Source of the DNA: Mesorhizobium sp. B2-4-15
GTDB taxonomy: Bacteria > Pseudomonadota > Alphaproteobacteria > Rhizobiales > Rhizobiaceae
Direction of reading: 5' to 3'
NCBI RefSeq assembly: GCF_006658505.1
Contig: NZ_VFUZ01000004.1
Span: 1 to 64,000, forward strand
DNA: 64,000 nt
Positions 29,172 through 38,176 of this stretch are shown here, one piece after another (position 1 is the stretch's first letter; each line of letters opens with the position of its first letter). The notes below the pieces were generated by a model. That model had not been told where the DNA came from. It did not search any database and saw nothing but the letters and a program-made list of their open reading frames with translations. A program made the translations under genes and the position numbers.

Positions 29172-30338
29172 ATGGCATTGCGGGGGACCAATCAGGAGTT
29201 CGGGCGGCCTTACAACCGGCGCATCGTGCTGGAGTCCATCCGCCGGCACGGTCCCATCGCGCGTGGCGACATCGCCACACATGTCGGCCTCACCGTCCAG
29301 ACCGTATCGACCATCGTTCGTGAGCTGGAGGAACAGGGCTACATCCTGTCCGTGCGCGAGGAGCCGAAAGGTCGCGGATTGCCGCCGACAACCCTTCGCA
29401 TCAACCCCGAGGGCGGCTACGCGGTCGGCATCCACATCACGCCCCTGGGCATCAATGCCGCGCTGATCAATCTCAGTGGCGACGTGGTCGAAAGCGCGCA
29501 CCGCGAAGCCTCCAATGCGACACCCGATCATGCCTTCGGCCTGATTGGCGACATGGTGCGCGAACTGACCGCCCTCAGACCCGGAGGACGCGTGCTGGGC
29601 ATTGGCATGGCCCTGCCCGGTCCATTTGGCGTTGAATCCATGAGTTTCGTCGGACCGACCACGATGGCCGGCTGGAAGGATGTGGCGCTGCGCGAGCGGC
29701 TGGCGGCCTCGACCGGACTGCCGGCCTTCTTTGAAACCGACATGGCGGCGGCGGCCATGGGCGAGCGGCTCTATGGGCTCGGCGCTCAATTCTCCGAATA
29801 TTACTACCTCTATTTCGGCGTCGGCCTTGGCGGCGTCATGGTCCATGACGGCGGCGCGCTGCGCGGCGCCTGGGGGAACGCTGGCGAGGTTGGGCATATT
29901 CCCATCATTCCCGGCGGCGAGTCTTGCCCCTGTGGCAATCGCGGCTGCCTCGAAAGATATCTTTCGCTCGAGGCGCTTCGGCGCTGGAACGGCAGTGAGG
30001 CCGATTGGGTGGCGGAAGTCGCGCCGATCTTTCACAATGCCATCGCCGTCATCGAAAATCTGTTCGACCCTGAGACGGTCATCCTCGGCGGGCTGGCCTC
30101 CCCTGATCTGCTCGAACGGCTGGCCGGCTCGACTGGTGCTTTGCACAACTCCGTCTCCGCGCGCAACGACCGAACGACGCCGCGGGTCATGGTCGCGCGC
30201 GGCGGTCAACATTCGGTGCTGCGCGGCGCCGCCGCCCTCGCGGTCTCCGGAGTGCTTTCGCCCCGCTTCGGCCAGATGTTCGCGGCCGAGCGCGAACGCG
30301 GTCGCGATCTTCTGACAGAAAAGGAAATCGCGGCATGA
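29172..30338 (+). CDS. ROK-family transcriptional regulator
   Basis: This 388-residue protein has an N-terminal winged helix-turn-helix (ARGDIATHVGLTVQTVSTIV) and a C-terminal ROK sugar-kinase-like domain. The ROK zinc site is CPCGNRGCLERYL near residue 260. NagC/XylR-type ROK proteins repress sugar operons and release DNA on binding the sugar or its phosphate. Here the stop overlaps the start of a CUT2 ABC ATPase gene (ATGA), so it surely controls the downstream transporter. The ATG at 29172 is preferred over TTG at 29136. Confidence 0.93.
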   Translation: MALRGTNQEFGRPYNRRIVLESIRRHGPIARGDIATHVGLTVQTVSTIVRELEEQGYILSVREEPKGRGLPPTTLRINPEGGYAVGIHITPLGINAALINLSGDVVESAHREASNATPDHAFGLIGDMVRELTALRPGGRVLGIGMALPGPFGVESMSFVGPTTMAGWKDVALRERLAASTGLPAFFETDMAAAAMGERLYGLGAQFSEYYYLYFGVGLGGVMVHDGGALRGAWGNAGEVGHIPIIPGGESCPCGNRGCLERYLSLEALRRWNGSEADWVAEVAPIFHNAIAVIENLFDPETVILGGLASPDLLERLAGSTGALHNSVSARNDRTTPRVMVARGGQHSVLRGAAALAVSGVLSPRFGQMFAAERERGRDLLTEKEIAA

Positions 30339-31099
30339 GCGAACCGCTGCTGGTGCTCGACAACGTGACCAAGAACTATGGCGCGATCGAAGCGCTGAAA
30401 GGGATCAGCTTCTCCATCGGCAAGGGCGAAGTGGTGGCATTGCTCGGCGACAACGGCGCCGGCAAATCGACGCTGGTCAAGATCATATCAGGCGGACTGG
30501 AGCCGACCTCGGGCCGCATGCTGTTCGAGGGCAAGGAGTTTCTTGCCCGGTCACCGGCGGAAGCCAAGGCGGCGGGCATCGAGACCGTCTACCAGGACCT
30601 CTCGCTCTGCACCAATGTCGATGTGGTCGCCAATTTCTTCATGGGCCGCGAGATCACCAGGAAGGTGCTCGGCATTCCCGTGCTCGACGAACGTGCCATG
30701 GAGGTCGTCGTCGGGAAGGCGCTGGCCAACGCCGGCACCCGCATTCCGTCATTGCGCACCAATGTCGAGCACCTCTCGGGCGGCCAGCGGCAGGCCATCG
30801 AACTCAACCGCTTCGTGCATTGGGGCGGCAAGCTGGTGCTCCTCGACGAACCCTTCGCCGCCCTTGGCGTCGAGCAAACGCGGCGCGGCCTCGACATGAT
30901 CCGCCAGGTGGCGAGCCAGGGCATCGGCGTCGTCATCATCACCCACATCATGCAGCAGGCTTTTCAGGTCGCCGACCGGATCGTTGTGATCCGGCAAGGC
31001 GTCGTGGCCGGCGATGTCGCCAGAAACAAAACAAGTCCCGATGCGGTGATCAACATGATCACCGGGGAGACGCTTGCCGGTGCCGGACCGACAGGCTGA
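30335..31099 (+). CDS. CUT2 sugar ABC transporter ATP-binding protein
   Basis: This 254-residue protein has one nucleotide-binding domain: Walker A GDNGAGKST near residue 39, signature LSGGQRQAIE near 144 and Walker B VLLDEPFAALG. RbsA-type proteins have two such domains in tandem; the single-domain form is like FrcA of Sinorhizobium. It energises import with the permease and binding protein encoded downstream. It overlaps the ROK regulator's stop by four bases. The His switch in VVIITHIMQQAF is present. Confidence 0.93.
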   Translation: MSEPLLVLDNVTKNYGAIEALKGISFSIGKGEVVALLGDNGAGKSTLVKIISGGLEPTSGRMLFEGKEFLARSPAEAKAAGIETVYQDLSLCTNVDVVANFFMGREITRKVLGIPVLDERAMEVVVGKALANAGTRIPSLRTNVEHLSGGQRQAIELNRFVHWGGKLVLLDEPFAALGVEQTRRGLDMIRQVASQGIGVVIITHIMQQAFQVADRIVVIRQGVVAGDVARNKTSPDAVINMITGETLAGAGPTG

Positions 31100-31138
31100 G
31101 GGACAAAGAGGGGTCCGGCTTAACAGGGAGCCAATGAC

Positions 31139-32179
31139 ATGAAGCGAATACTTCTTGCTGTCTTCGGTATCCTGGCACTGGCCTTTGCCACGCTCACGCC
31201 GGCATTCGCCCAGTCCAAGGGTACTGTCTACTACATGGTGCCGACATTGCTCGATGAATTCCAGACCGGCTCAGTGAGCGCGCTGGAACTGTTCCTGAAG
31301 CAGGTCGGCTACGAGATGAAGACGCTGAACGCCGACAACAAGACCGACGCGCAGCAGTCGCAAATGAACGACGTCATCGCACTGAAGCCGAAGGCGATCA
31401 TCCTGGCGGCGGTCGATTTCAACGCGTTGAAGCCATCGATCGAGGCGGCGCGTGCCGCCGGCATTCCAGTAGTCGAGTTCGACCGCCAGATCACGTCGAC
31501 GCCTTCCGACTTCACCTCGGTGGCGGGGACCGTGGAGATCGGTCACATCGCCGCCGACCAAGCGGAGAAGCTGCTGAAGGCGAAGAACGGATCGGTGAAG
31601 GGCAAAGTCCTGCAGGTGCTCGGCGATCCCGGCGATCCCTATACGCTCGACATCCAGAAGGGCTTTGAGGAGAAGATGAAGGCGTTCCCGGACGTCAAGA
31701 TCATCTCGCTCCCGGCCATGCAATGGGAGGCGAGCAATGCCGGAACCATCGTGGCGGACCAGATGCTGGCCAATCCCGACATCGACCTGATCTTCAGCCA
31801 TGCCGCGCATCTCTCCGTCGCCGCCGTCGCCTCGCTCGAGGCCGCCGGCAAGAAGCCCGGCGACGTCATGCTGATGAGCTCGAACGGCGCGCCGGTCGGC
31901 CTCGACCTCATCCGCAAAGGCTGGCTCAACGTCGAAGTCGAGCAGCCGCTCTACGCGCAGGCAGCGGCGGTCGCCATGTTCATGGACAAGGTCGCCAACA
32001 AGCAGGAGATCAAGCCCGGCGATTACGACGTGCTCGGGCTGAAATCGGTCGTCACCAAGGAAGCGTGGGGCCCGAACATCAAGATTCCGGGTGCCGCCAT
32101 CACCAAGGAAAACGTCGACAATGCGGCCTTCTGGGGCAACCAGAAGGCGCCGACGGATACCGTCAAGGCCGTCGAATAG
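31139..32179 (+). CDS. Periplasmic sugar-binding protein (CUT2)
   Basis: This 346-residue binding protein of the Peripla_BP_4 family (ribose/galactose-binding fold) has a Sec signal peptide cleaved after PAFA at residue 24. The mature part shows the two-lobe pattern with [11 protein letters not shown] and [20 protein letters not shown]. The ligand is probably a monosaccharide or sugar alcohol; the exact one is not readable. The gene lies 39 bases past the ATPase gene. A strong hairpin follows its stop, as is common where binding protein must be made in excess over permease. Confidence 0.92.
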   Translation: MKRILLAVFGILALAFATLTPAFAQSKGTVYYMVPTLLDEFQTGSVSALELFLKQVGYEMKTLNADNKTDAQQSQMNDVIALKPKAIILAAVDFNALKPSIEAARAAGIPVVEFDRQITSTPSDFTSVAGTVEIGHIAADQAEKLLKAKNGSVKGKVLQVLGDPGDPYTLDIQKGFEEKMKAFPDVKIISLPAMQWEASNAGTIVADQMLANPDIDLIFSHAAHLSVAAVASLEAAGKKPGDVMLMSSNGAPVGLDLIRKGWLNVEVEQPLYAQAAAVAMFMDKVANKQEIKPGDYDVLGLKSVVTKEAWGPNIKIPGAAITKENVDNAAFWGNQKAPTDTVKAVE

Positions 32180-32193
32180 GTGAGATGCGAAAC

Positions 32194-32216
32194 GCTCCGG
32201 GCCAATGGCCCGGAGC
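32194..32216 (+). promoter_or_regulatory. Intercistronic hairpin after the binding-protein gene
   Basis: GCTCCGGGCC (32194-32203) and GGCCCGGAGC (32207-32216) form a perfect 10-bp stem with an AAT loop, 14 bases past the stop. There is no T-run, so it fits an mRNA-stabilising or partial-attenuation hairpin, not a terminator. Confidence 0.65.
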
Positions 32217-32289
32217 ACCTCCCCGCAAATTCCAATCCGTGCAAGGTCCCGACTGAAATTTGGGGCCATGCCGCCAGCCGGATCATGCC

Positions 32290-33285
32290 ATGAACCCCCG
32301 CACACGCCATGCCCTGGAGTTCGTCCTCGACAACCTCGTCTGGTTCATGCTGGTCTTCGTGCTGGTGGTGTTCTCCATCTTCATCCCGAACTATTTCCAA
32401 CTCGGCATCTTCGCCAACATCATCGAAGCCTCGAGCGTGCTGGGCGTGATGTCGATCGGCCTGGCGCTGGTCATCATCGCCGGCCACATGGATTTGTCGG
32501 TCGAATCTGTTGCCGCGCTCAGCGCAATGGTGGTTGGCATCCTGTTCTGCTCATCGGGCATCGGCCTTGGCATCCAGTTGCACCCGGAATGGCTGATGGT
32601 TCCGGTGTCGCTGCTGCTGGCGCTGGCCGTCGGAGGGCTGATCGGCGCCTTCAACGGGTTACTCGTCGTCAAGGTCAAGATGAGCGCCTTCATCATCACG
32701 CTGGCGTCCTATATCTGGGTGCGCGGCCTGGTGCTGGTCATTTCGGGCGGCCGCTCGGCTCAGGATCTGGCACCCTCCATCCGCTGGTTCGGCATCCAGC
32801 GGCTGATCGGCCTGCCGCTCACCGCCTGGATCGCCATCGCCTGTTTCGTGGTCTTCTCGCTGATCATGGCGAAAACGCCCTTCGGCCGGCACCTCGTGAT
32901 GATCGGCGGCAACGAGACGGCGACCTTTCGCGCCGGCATCCGGGTGAACCGCAACCTCATCATCGCCTTTATACTCGCCGGCGCCATCGCCGGGCTCGCC
33001 GGCTGGCTGCTGGCGATCCGCACCTCGGGCGCCACCGCCAATCTTGGCGTTGGCCTGTTGTTCAATGCCTTTGCCGCGGTCGTCATCGGCGGCGTCAGCC
33101 TGAAAGGCGGCGTCGGCACCCTGCCCGGCGTCTATGCCGGCGTGCTTCTGCTCTCGGCCATCAACACGGCGATCAATCTGATGGGCCTGCCCGCCAACTT
33201 CACCCAGGTGATCCACGGCCTGCTCGTGCTGGCCGCCGTGCTGCTCGACGCATTCAAGCAAACCATTCGCCAAAGACTCGCATGA
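32290..33285 (+). CDS. CUT2 sugar ABC transporter permease
   Basis: This 331-residue integral membrane protein of the BPD_transp_2 (RbsC-like) family has about nine or ten helices. The motif LVIIAGHMDLSVESVAALSAM near residue 60 and the cytoplasmic loop GRHLVMIGGNETATFRAGI, which contacts the ATPase, are typical. GGVSLKGGVGTLPGVYAG near the C-terminus is also a family mark. The ATG at 32290 is preferred to an upstream TTG. Its stop codon overlaps an ATG that opens a seven-codon dead-end reading frame before the SDR gene. Confidence 0.92.
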   Translation: MNPRTRHALEFVLDNLVWFMLVFVLVVFSIFIPNYFQLGIFANIIEASSVLGVMSIGLALVIIAGHMDLSVESVAALSAMVVGILFCSSGIGLGIQLHPEWLMVPVSLLLALAVGGLIGAFNGLLVVKVKMSAFIITLASYIWVRGLVLVISGGRSAQDLAPSIRWFGIQRLIGLPLTAWIAIACFVVFSLIMAKTPFGRHLVMIGGNETATFRAGIRVNRNLIIAFILAGAIAGLAGWLLAIRTSGATANLGVGLLFNAFAAVVIGGVSLKGGVGTLPGVYAGVLLLSAINTAINLMGLPANFTQVIHGLLVLAAVLLDAFKQTIRQRLA

Positions 33286-33298
33286 CAGGACGGCTCGC

Positions 33299-34069
33299 AT
33301 GACAGGACGACTGAAAGACAAGGTGGCGCTGATCATCGGCAGCGCACGCGGCATCGGCAAGGGTATCGCGCTGCGCTTCGCCGAAGAAGGCGCAAGGCTG
33401 GTGCTCGCCGATGCCGATGCCGATGCCGGGCAAGCAACCGCCAATGAGCTCAGCGTCCCCTTCATCCGCACCGACATCGCGCAGATGGGCGATGCCGAGG
33501 CGGCAGTGGCTCTGGCGCTGGAGCGCCACGGCCGCCTCGACATCATCGTCCAGAATGCCGGCATCTATCCCTGGCAGTTGATCGAGAACACCAGCACCGA
33601 TGACTGGGACCGCGTCATGGCCGTCAATTTGCGCGGCACCTTTAACGCCAGCCGAGCGGCGCTGGTGCCGATGAAGGCGCAGCGCTTCGGCCGCATGCTC
33701 TACACCTCATCGATCACCGGCCCGCATGTCACCAGTCCCGGCCATGGTCACTATTCGGCCAGCAAGGCAGGCATCAACGGCTTCATCCGCGCCGCCGCGC
33801 TCGAATTCTCCGGCTACGGCATCACCGTCAACGGCGTAGAACCGGGGAACATCCTCACCGAAGCCATCCAGCAGCACCGTGGCGCCGCCTATATCAAGAA
33901 CATGGAGGATTCCATCCCGCTCGGTCGCCTCGGCAGCGCGCGCGACGTCGCCAACGCCTTCCTGTTCCTGGCCTCCGACGATGCCAGCTACATCACCGGG
34001 ACGACCATTGTCGTCGACGGCGGGCAGCTGCTGCCCGAGGGCAATGATTTTCGGATGGCGCCGCCCTGA
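33299..34069 (+). CDS. Short-chain dehydrogenase/reductase
   Basis: This 256-residue classical SDR uses NAD(P)H. The cofactor loop is GSARGIGKG near residue 14, followed by an Asp-rich end of strand two (LADADADAG) that favours NAD. The catalytic Ser and YSASK tetrad lie near 140 and 155. It is the last gene of the ROK/CUT2 operon and probably oxidises the imported sugar or polyol. The start region is duplicated: ATGACAGGACG occurs at 33282 and again at 33299, and only the second copy is in frame. A GCCGAT triplet repeat (about 33407-33427) encodes the Ala-Asp stretch. Confidence 0.92.
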   Translation: MTGRLKDKVALIIGSARGIGKGIALRFAEEGARLVLADADADAGQATANELSVPFIRTDIAQMGDAEAAVALALERHGRLDIIVQNAGIYPWQLIENTSTDDWDRVMAVNLRGTFNASRAALVPMKAQRFGRMLYTSSITGPHVTSPGHGHYSASKAGINGFIRAAALEFSGYGITVNGVEPGNILTEAIQQHRGAAYIKNMEDSIPLGRLGSARDVANAFLFLASDDASYITGTTIVVDGGQLLPEGNDFRMAPP

Positions 34070-34106
34070 GCCTGACGCCCGATTCTGCACGTGAAAGCCG
34101 GCGCCC

Positions 34107-34787
34107 TCATCCGAACCAGTTCAACAATTGTTCGAACATTCCCGGCGGCTCCAACGAGAACACCGCTCTAAATGTCGTCGGCTGGTCGCTGGAAAGTGCC
34201 GAAGCAAGCGGTCGGGAATATGATGCCGTCCGTCCGTCGTCCGATATCGTGCCACTCGTCTCGATGATGCGCGGAGCGGTCACCGTCCATGCGATATGCC
34301 TGCCTGACATCTTCGCCAATATGAGGGTCTGCAGCCCTTGTGCCATTGGATCGTCGGCGTACTTGCCGGTTGGCTTGAGACTGGGGAAATTGACGACGAA
34401 TTCGTAATTTTCCCCAACTTGGTTGAGCTGAACCCCTTGCCTTTTGTCCCCTCCGACATTGGCATTCGAAAGAGCCGCAACGAGATCGTCCGTCTTGCCG
34501 GAGAATGAGATGGAGCAGACTTCATCCCCTCTCTCGGTTGTCAGCTCGGCTGTTCCGGTGATTCCTCGCAAGGACAACAGCTTTTCAGAACTGCACCATT
34601 TGCTGTTCGCGTCCTTGGCCATCGCAAGCAGCGAAGCATCCACAGCTATCCGGACGTTGGCCGTAGCGGTCCCGTCGCGACGGAAGGCCAGATCCTGCTT
34701 CATGTCGAAGCAGCCTGCCACCAACAGACATCCGATCAACGACACCGCGATGTTACGATGAACGGGAGACATCCAAAGACGCATCAC
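34107..34787 (-). CDS. Hypothetical lipoprotein (LppM-like)
   Basis: This 226-residue protein has a lipoprotein signal with lipobox LVAGC, giving a lipidated Cys near residue 26. The mature part begins DMKQDLAFRRDGTATANVRI, a beta-strand pattern like LppM-type domains, and contains two further Cys residues that could pair. No catalytic motif is seen. Two adjacent Met codons start the frame. The gene is less G+C-rich than its neighbours, hinting at a different history. It converges on the SDR gene and precedes tRNA-Val on the same strand. Function is unknown. Confidence 0.75.
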   Translation of the reverse strand: MMRLWMSPVHRNIAVSLIGCLLVAGCFDMKQDLAFRRDGTATANVRIAVDASLLAMAKDANSKWCSSEKLLSLRGITGTAELTTERGDEVCSISFSGKTDDLVAALSNANVGGDKRQGVQLNQVGENYEFVVNFPSLKPTGKYADDPMAQGLQTLILAKMSGRHIAWTVTAPRIIETSGTISDDGRTASYSRPLASALSSDQPTTFRAVFSLEPPGMFEQLLNWFG

Positions 34788-34872
34788 ACCTATTTTTCAC
34801 ATCCAAGCTCGGGCTCAGCGCAAAAATGGCCAGCCGACAATGCGAAATAATCCATAAAACCATGAGACCATA

Positions 34873-34948
<76 letters not shown>

Positions 34949-35165
34949 GCTCCGGCGCGGACCTTTAAGCGGTCGGGACCGGCTTCGCAAGGCCAAATGA
35001 ACAGCTGACGCCCTGTTCGCACGCCGGATTTGCCTACAAAACGCCGGCTGTCAAAAAACCTTCTCCAGTTTGCTGTTATGATGGTTTGGTGCGCTTGACA
35101 CCCGATGGCGAACCCCTTATCCAGCGGCCCAACGACGAACACGGCTGACACGTGCTCGTCAATGC

Positions 35166-35242
35166 GCGGGTGTAGCTCAGTTGGTTAGAGTGCCGGCCTG
35201 TCACGCCGGAGGTCGCGGGTTCGAGCCCCGTCACTCGCGCCA
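35166..35242 (+). tRNA. tRNA-Asp (anticodon GTC)
   Basis: This 77-base gene starts GCGGGTGTAGCTCAG. The anticodon loop CTGTCAC sits on a CCGGC/GCCGG stem, the T-loop is GGTTCGAGCC and CCA is encoded. The acceptor pairs GCGGGTG with CACTCGC, including one G-T pair. Confidence 0.96.
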
Positions 35243-35249
35243 TTTCTCT

Positions 35250-35273
35250 CAAGGGTATCAAGCCCTTGGTTTT
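35250..35273 (+). terminator. Terminator of tRNA-Asp
   Basis: CAAGGG (35250-35255) pairs with CCCTTG (35263-35268) across a seven-base loop and is followed by GTTTT. It begins eight bases past the tRNA end. Confidence 0.6.
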
Positions 35274-35410
35274 GGAGAAATGTCGACGTTGAATGTCAGA
35301 ATCCCCCCTTGCAAAGCATGAAGCGACACAAGTTCTTTCGGACCTCCGCTCGGTCTCTTGAGCATATTAACGGGGCGTTGAAGGCTGGATTCCGAGGCTA
35401 AGATCTCGGC

Positions 35411-36349
35411 TTAAGCCGCATCGCCTTTCGCCAGCAGCGCCTCGACCTCCTGCAGGGTCGGCATCGACGGTGCCGTGCCGGGTCGCGTCACCGAAATGCC
35501 GGCGACGGCACAGGCGAATCGCACCGCTTGCAGCGGCTCCACGCCTCGCGACAGCGCGGCGGCAAGGCCACCGTTGAAGGCGTCCCCCGCCCCCGTGGTT
35601 TCGATCACGGGACCTGCGTTGATCGCCGGGATGTGCTCGGAGCGATCCTTCGTGTGCAGCAGCGCACCCTTGTCGCCCAGCGTGACGATGACCGTGCCGA
35701 CGCCTTTTTCGAGCAGCTTTCCGGCGGCGGCGCGGGCGTCGTCGACCGAGGAGACCTTCATTCCTGTCAACTCCTCGGTCTCCGTCTCGTTGGGCGTGAG
35801 ATAGTCGCTGAGTGTGTAGATGCAGTCGGGAAACTTGGCAGCGGGGGCGGGGTTGAGAATGGTCGTCACCCCTGCCCCGCGCGCGATCTCCAGTGCCCGC
35901 ATCGCGGCATCGATCGGCTGTTCGAGCTGGGTGACAAAAACGCCGGCGCCACGGATCAGGGCGGCATTGGCTTCGATGTCCTCGGGCGAGATCAACATGG
36001 CGGCGCCGGGGCTGACGATGATGGCGTTGTTGCCGCTCCCCTCCTCGACGAAGATATAGGCGGCGCCCGTGTAGCTGTCCGGCGTGTCGATGACGGCGCT
36101 CTTCACGCCGGCATCCTTCCAGGTCTGCCTAGCCATGTTGGCGAAGGCATCGACGCCGAGCCTTGTCAGAAAGGTGATGTCGGCGCCGAGCTTGCCGGCG
36201 GCCACCGCCTGGTTCGACCCCTTGCCGCCCGGCCCGAGCTTGAAGGAGTTGCCGAGGATAGTTTCCCCCATGCGCGGCTGACGGTCGGCGCGATAGGCGG
36301 TGTCGGCGACAAAGACACCGAGGATGATAATCGGCTTGCCCGAGGCCAT
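35411..36349 (-). CDS. rbsK: Ribokinase-like PfkB kinase
   Basis: This 312-residue PfkB kinase resembles ribokinase. It has the N-terminal GPGGKGSNQAVAAGKLG motif and the C-terminal ETTGAGDAFNGGLA with the catalytic Asp. It probably phosphorylates ribose or a related sugar at the 5 position. It is the last gene of a minus-strand operon with an RbsD/FucU mutarotase (4-base gap) and an ABC ATPase. The ATG at 36349 is chosen because the longer open frame upstream only reads through the mutarotase gene. The actual sugar depends on the cluster's ligand. Confidence 0.9.
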   Translation of the reverse strand: MASGKPIIILGVFVADTAYRADRQPRMGETILGNSFKLGPGGKGSNQAVAAGKLGADITFLTRLGVDAFANMARQTWKDAGVKSAVIDTPDSYTGAAYIFVEEGSGNNAIIVSPGAAMLISPEDIEANAALIRGAGVFVTQLEQPIDAAMRALEIARGAGVTTILNPAPAAKFPDCIYTLSDYLTPNETETEELTGMKVSSVDDARAAAGKLLEKGVGTVIVTLGDKGALLHTKDRSEHIPAINAGPVIETTGAGDAFNGGLAAALSRGVEPLQAVRFACAVAGISVTRPGTAPSMPTLQEVEALLAKGDAA

Positions 36350-36353
36350 GCCG

Positions 36354-36806
36354 CTACTCCGCGTCCGGCGGAACGACGCCCTTGCGGAAGGCGAAGCAGC
36401 CATAGAAGCGGCGCTCGCCGGTCTGGATAACGCAATAGGCCTGCTTGGCGCGCTCGTAGAAGGCGTAGCGCTCGACCGGCAGCATCGGCCAGGATTTGCC
36501 CTCGGCCGCGTCGATCTCCTTTTGCACCTCTTTCTGCACCGGCGGAATCTCGTCCGGCTTGCCGACGATCTCCATGCGGGCGGCGGAATCGTCGACGAAC
36601 GTGTCCAGCGGGTAGAGCGACAACACCGCCTTGACCACTTGCGCCGCCGACGCATCGATGCGCAGCAGCCGGCCGAGCGCCGTCTGGCGCGCCACCGAAT
36701 CGGACGGGAAGTTGGTGTCGGCGATGATCAGGTCATCGCCATGGCCCATCGCCCGCAATGCCTGCAGCACATCGGCATTGAGCAGCGGATCGATCCCTTT
36801 GAGCAT
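36354..36806 (-). CDS. RbsD/FucU family sugar mutarotase
   Basis: This 150-residue protein belongs to the RbsD/FucU family, which interconverts sugar anomers or ring forms before kinase or isomerase action. The catalytic His is in LRAMGHGDDLIIADTNFP near residue 22, and the C-terminal AFYERAKQAYCVIQTGE with FYGCFAFRKG is FucU-like. FucU (fucose) is closer than RbsD (ribose) by length. It lies 27 bases downstream of the ABC ATPase gene and four bases before the ribokinase gene. Confidence 0.9.
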   Translation of the reverse strand: MLKGIDPLLNADVLQALRAMGHGDDLIIADTNFPSDSVARQTALGRLLRIDASAAQVVKAVLSLYPLDTFVDDSAARMEIVGKPDEIPPVQKEVQKEIDAAEGKSWPMLPVERYAFYERAKQAYCVIQTGERRFYGCFAFRKGVVPPDAE

Positions 36807-36833
36807 GATGGTCCTCGTGAAGTCCGTTTGAGA

Positions 36834-37883
<1,050 letters not shown>

Positions 37884-37979
37884 GTCTCCCCCATCGGCTC
37901 CACTGGCCGCAGGCGCAGAAGCTAACCAACGCGACCTGCCAGGGCAAGTCGGTCCCTTATAGATAAAAACCCGTTCTCG

Positions 37980-38008
37980 TTGACACGGCGTTTGGTTGTG
38001 AGAATAGT
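37980..38008 (+). promoter_or_regulatory. Promoter of the CUT1 binding-protein operon
   Basis: A perfect TTGACA (37980-37985) is followed after 17 bases by AATAGT (38003-38008). It would give a leader of about 160 bases before the binding-protein ATG at 38177. It lies in the 293-base divergent gap shared with the ATPase gene. Confidence 0.5.
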
Positions 38009-38176
38009 GACTGGCGCTGGTCCGAATACTGGTCGCCCGAACCGCGAAATCGGAACTTCAATCGAGCAGGTGGGGACCTGCAAAGTTCGCTTCCGAGCCG
38101 GGAGAATCGTTGGCGCTCCAGCGCCTGAAAAGTTTGGCCACACCCATCCACACAGATGTTCTGGGAGGAACAATCG

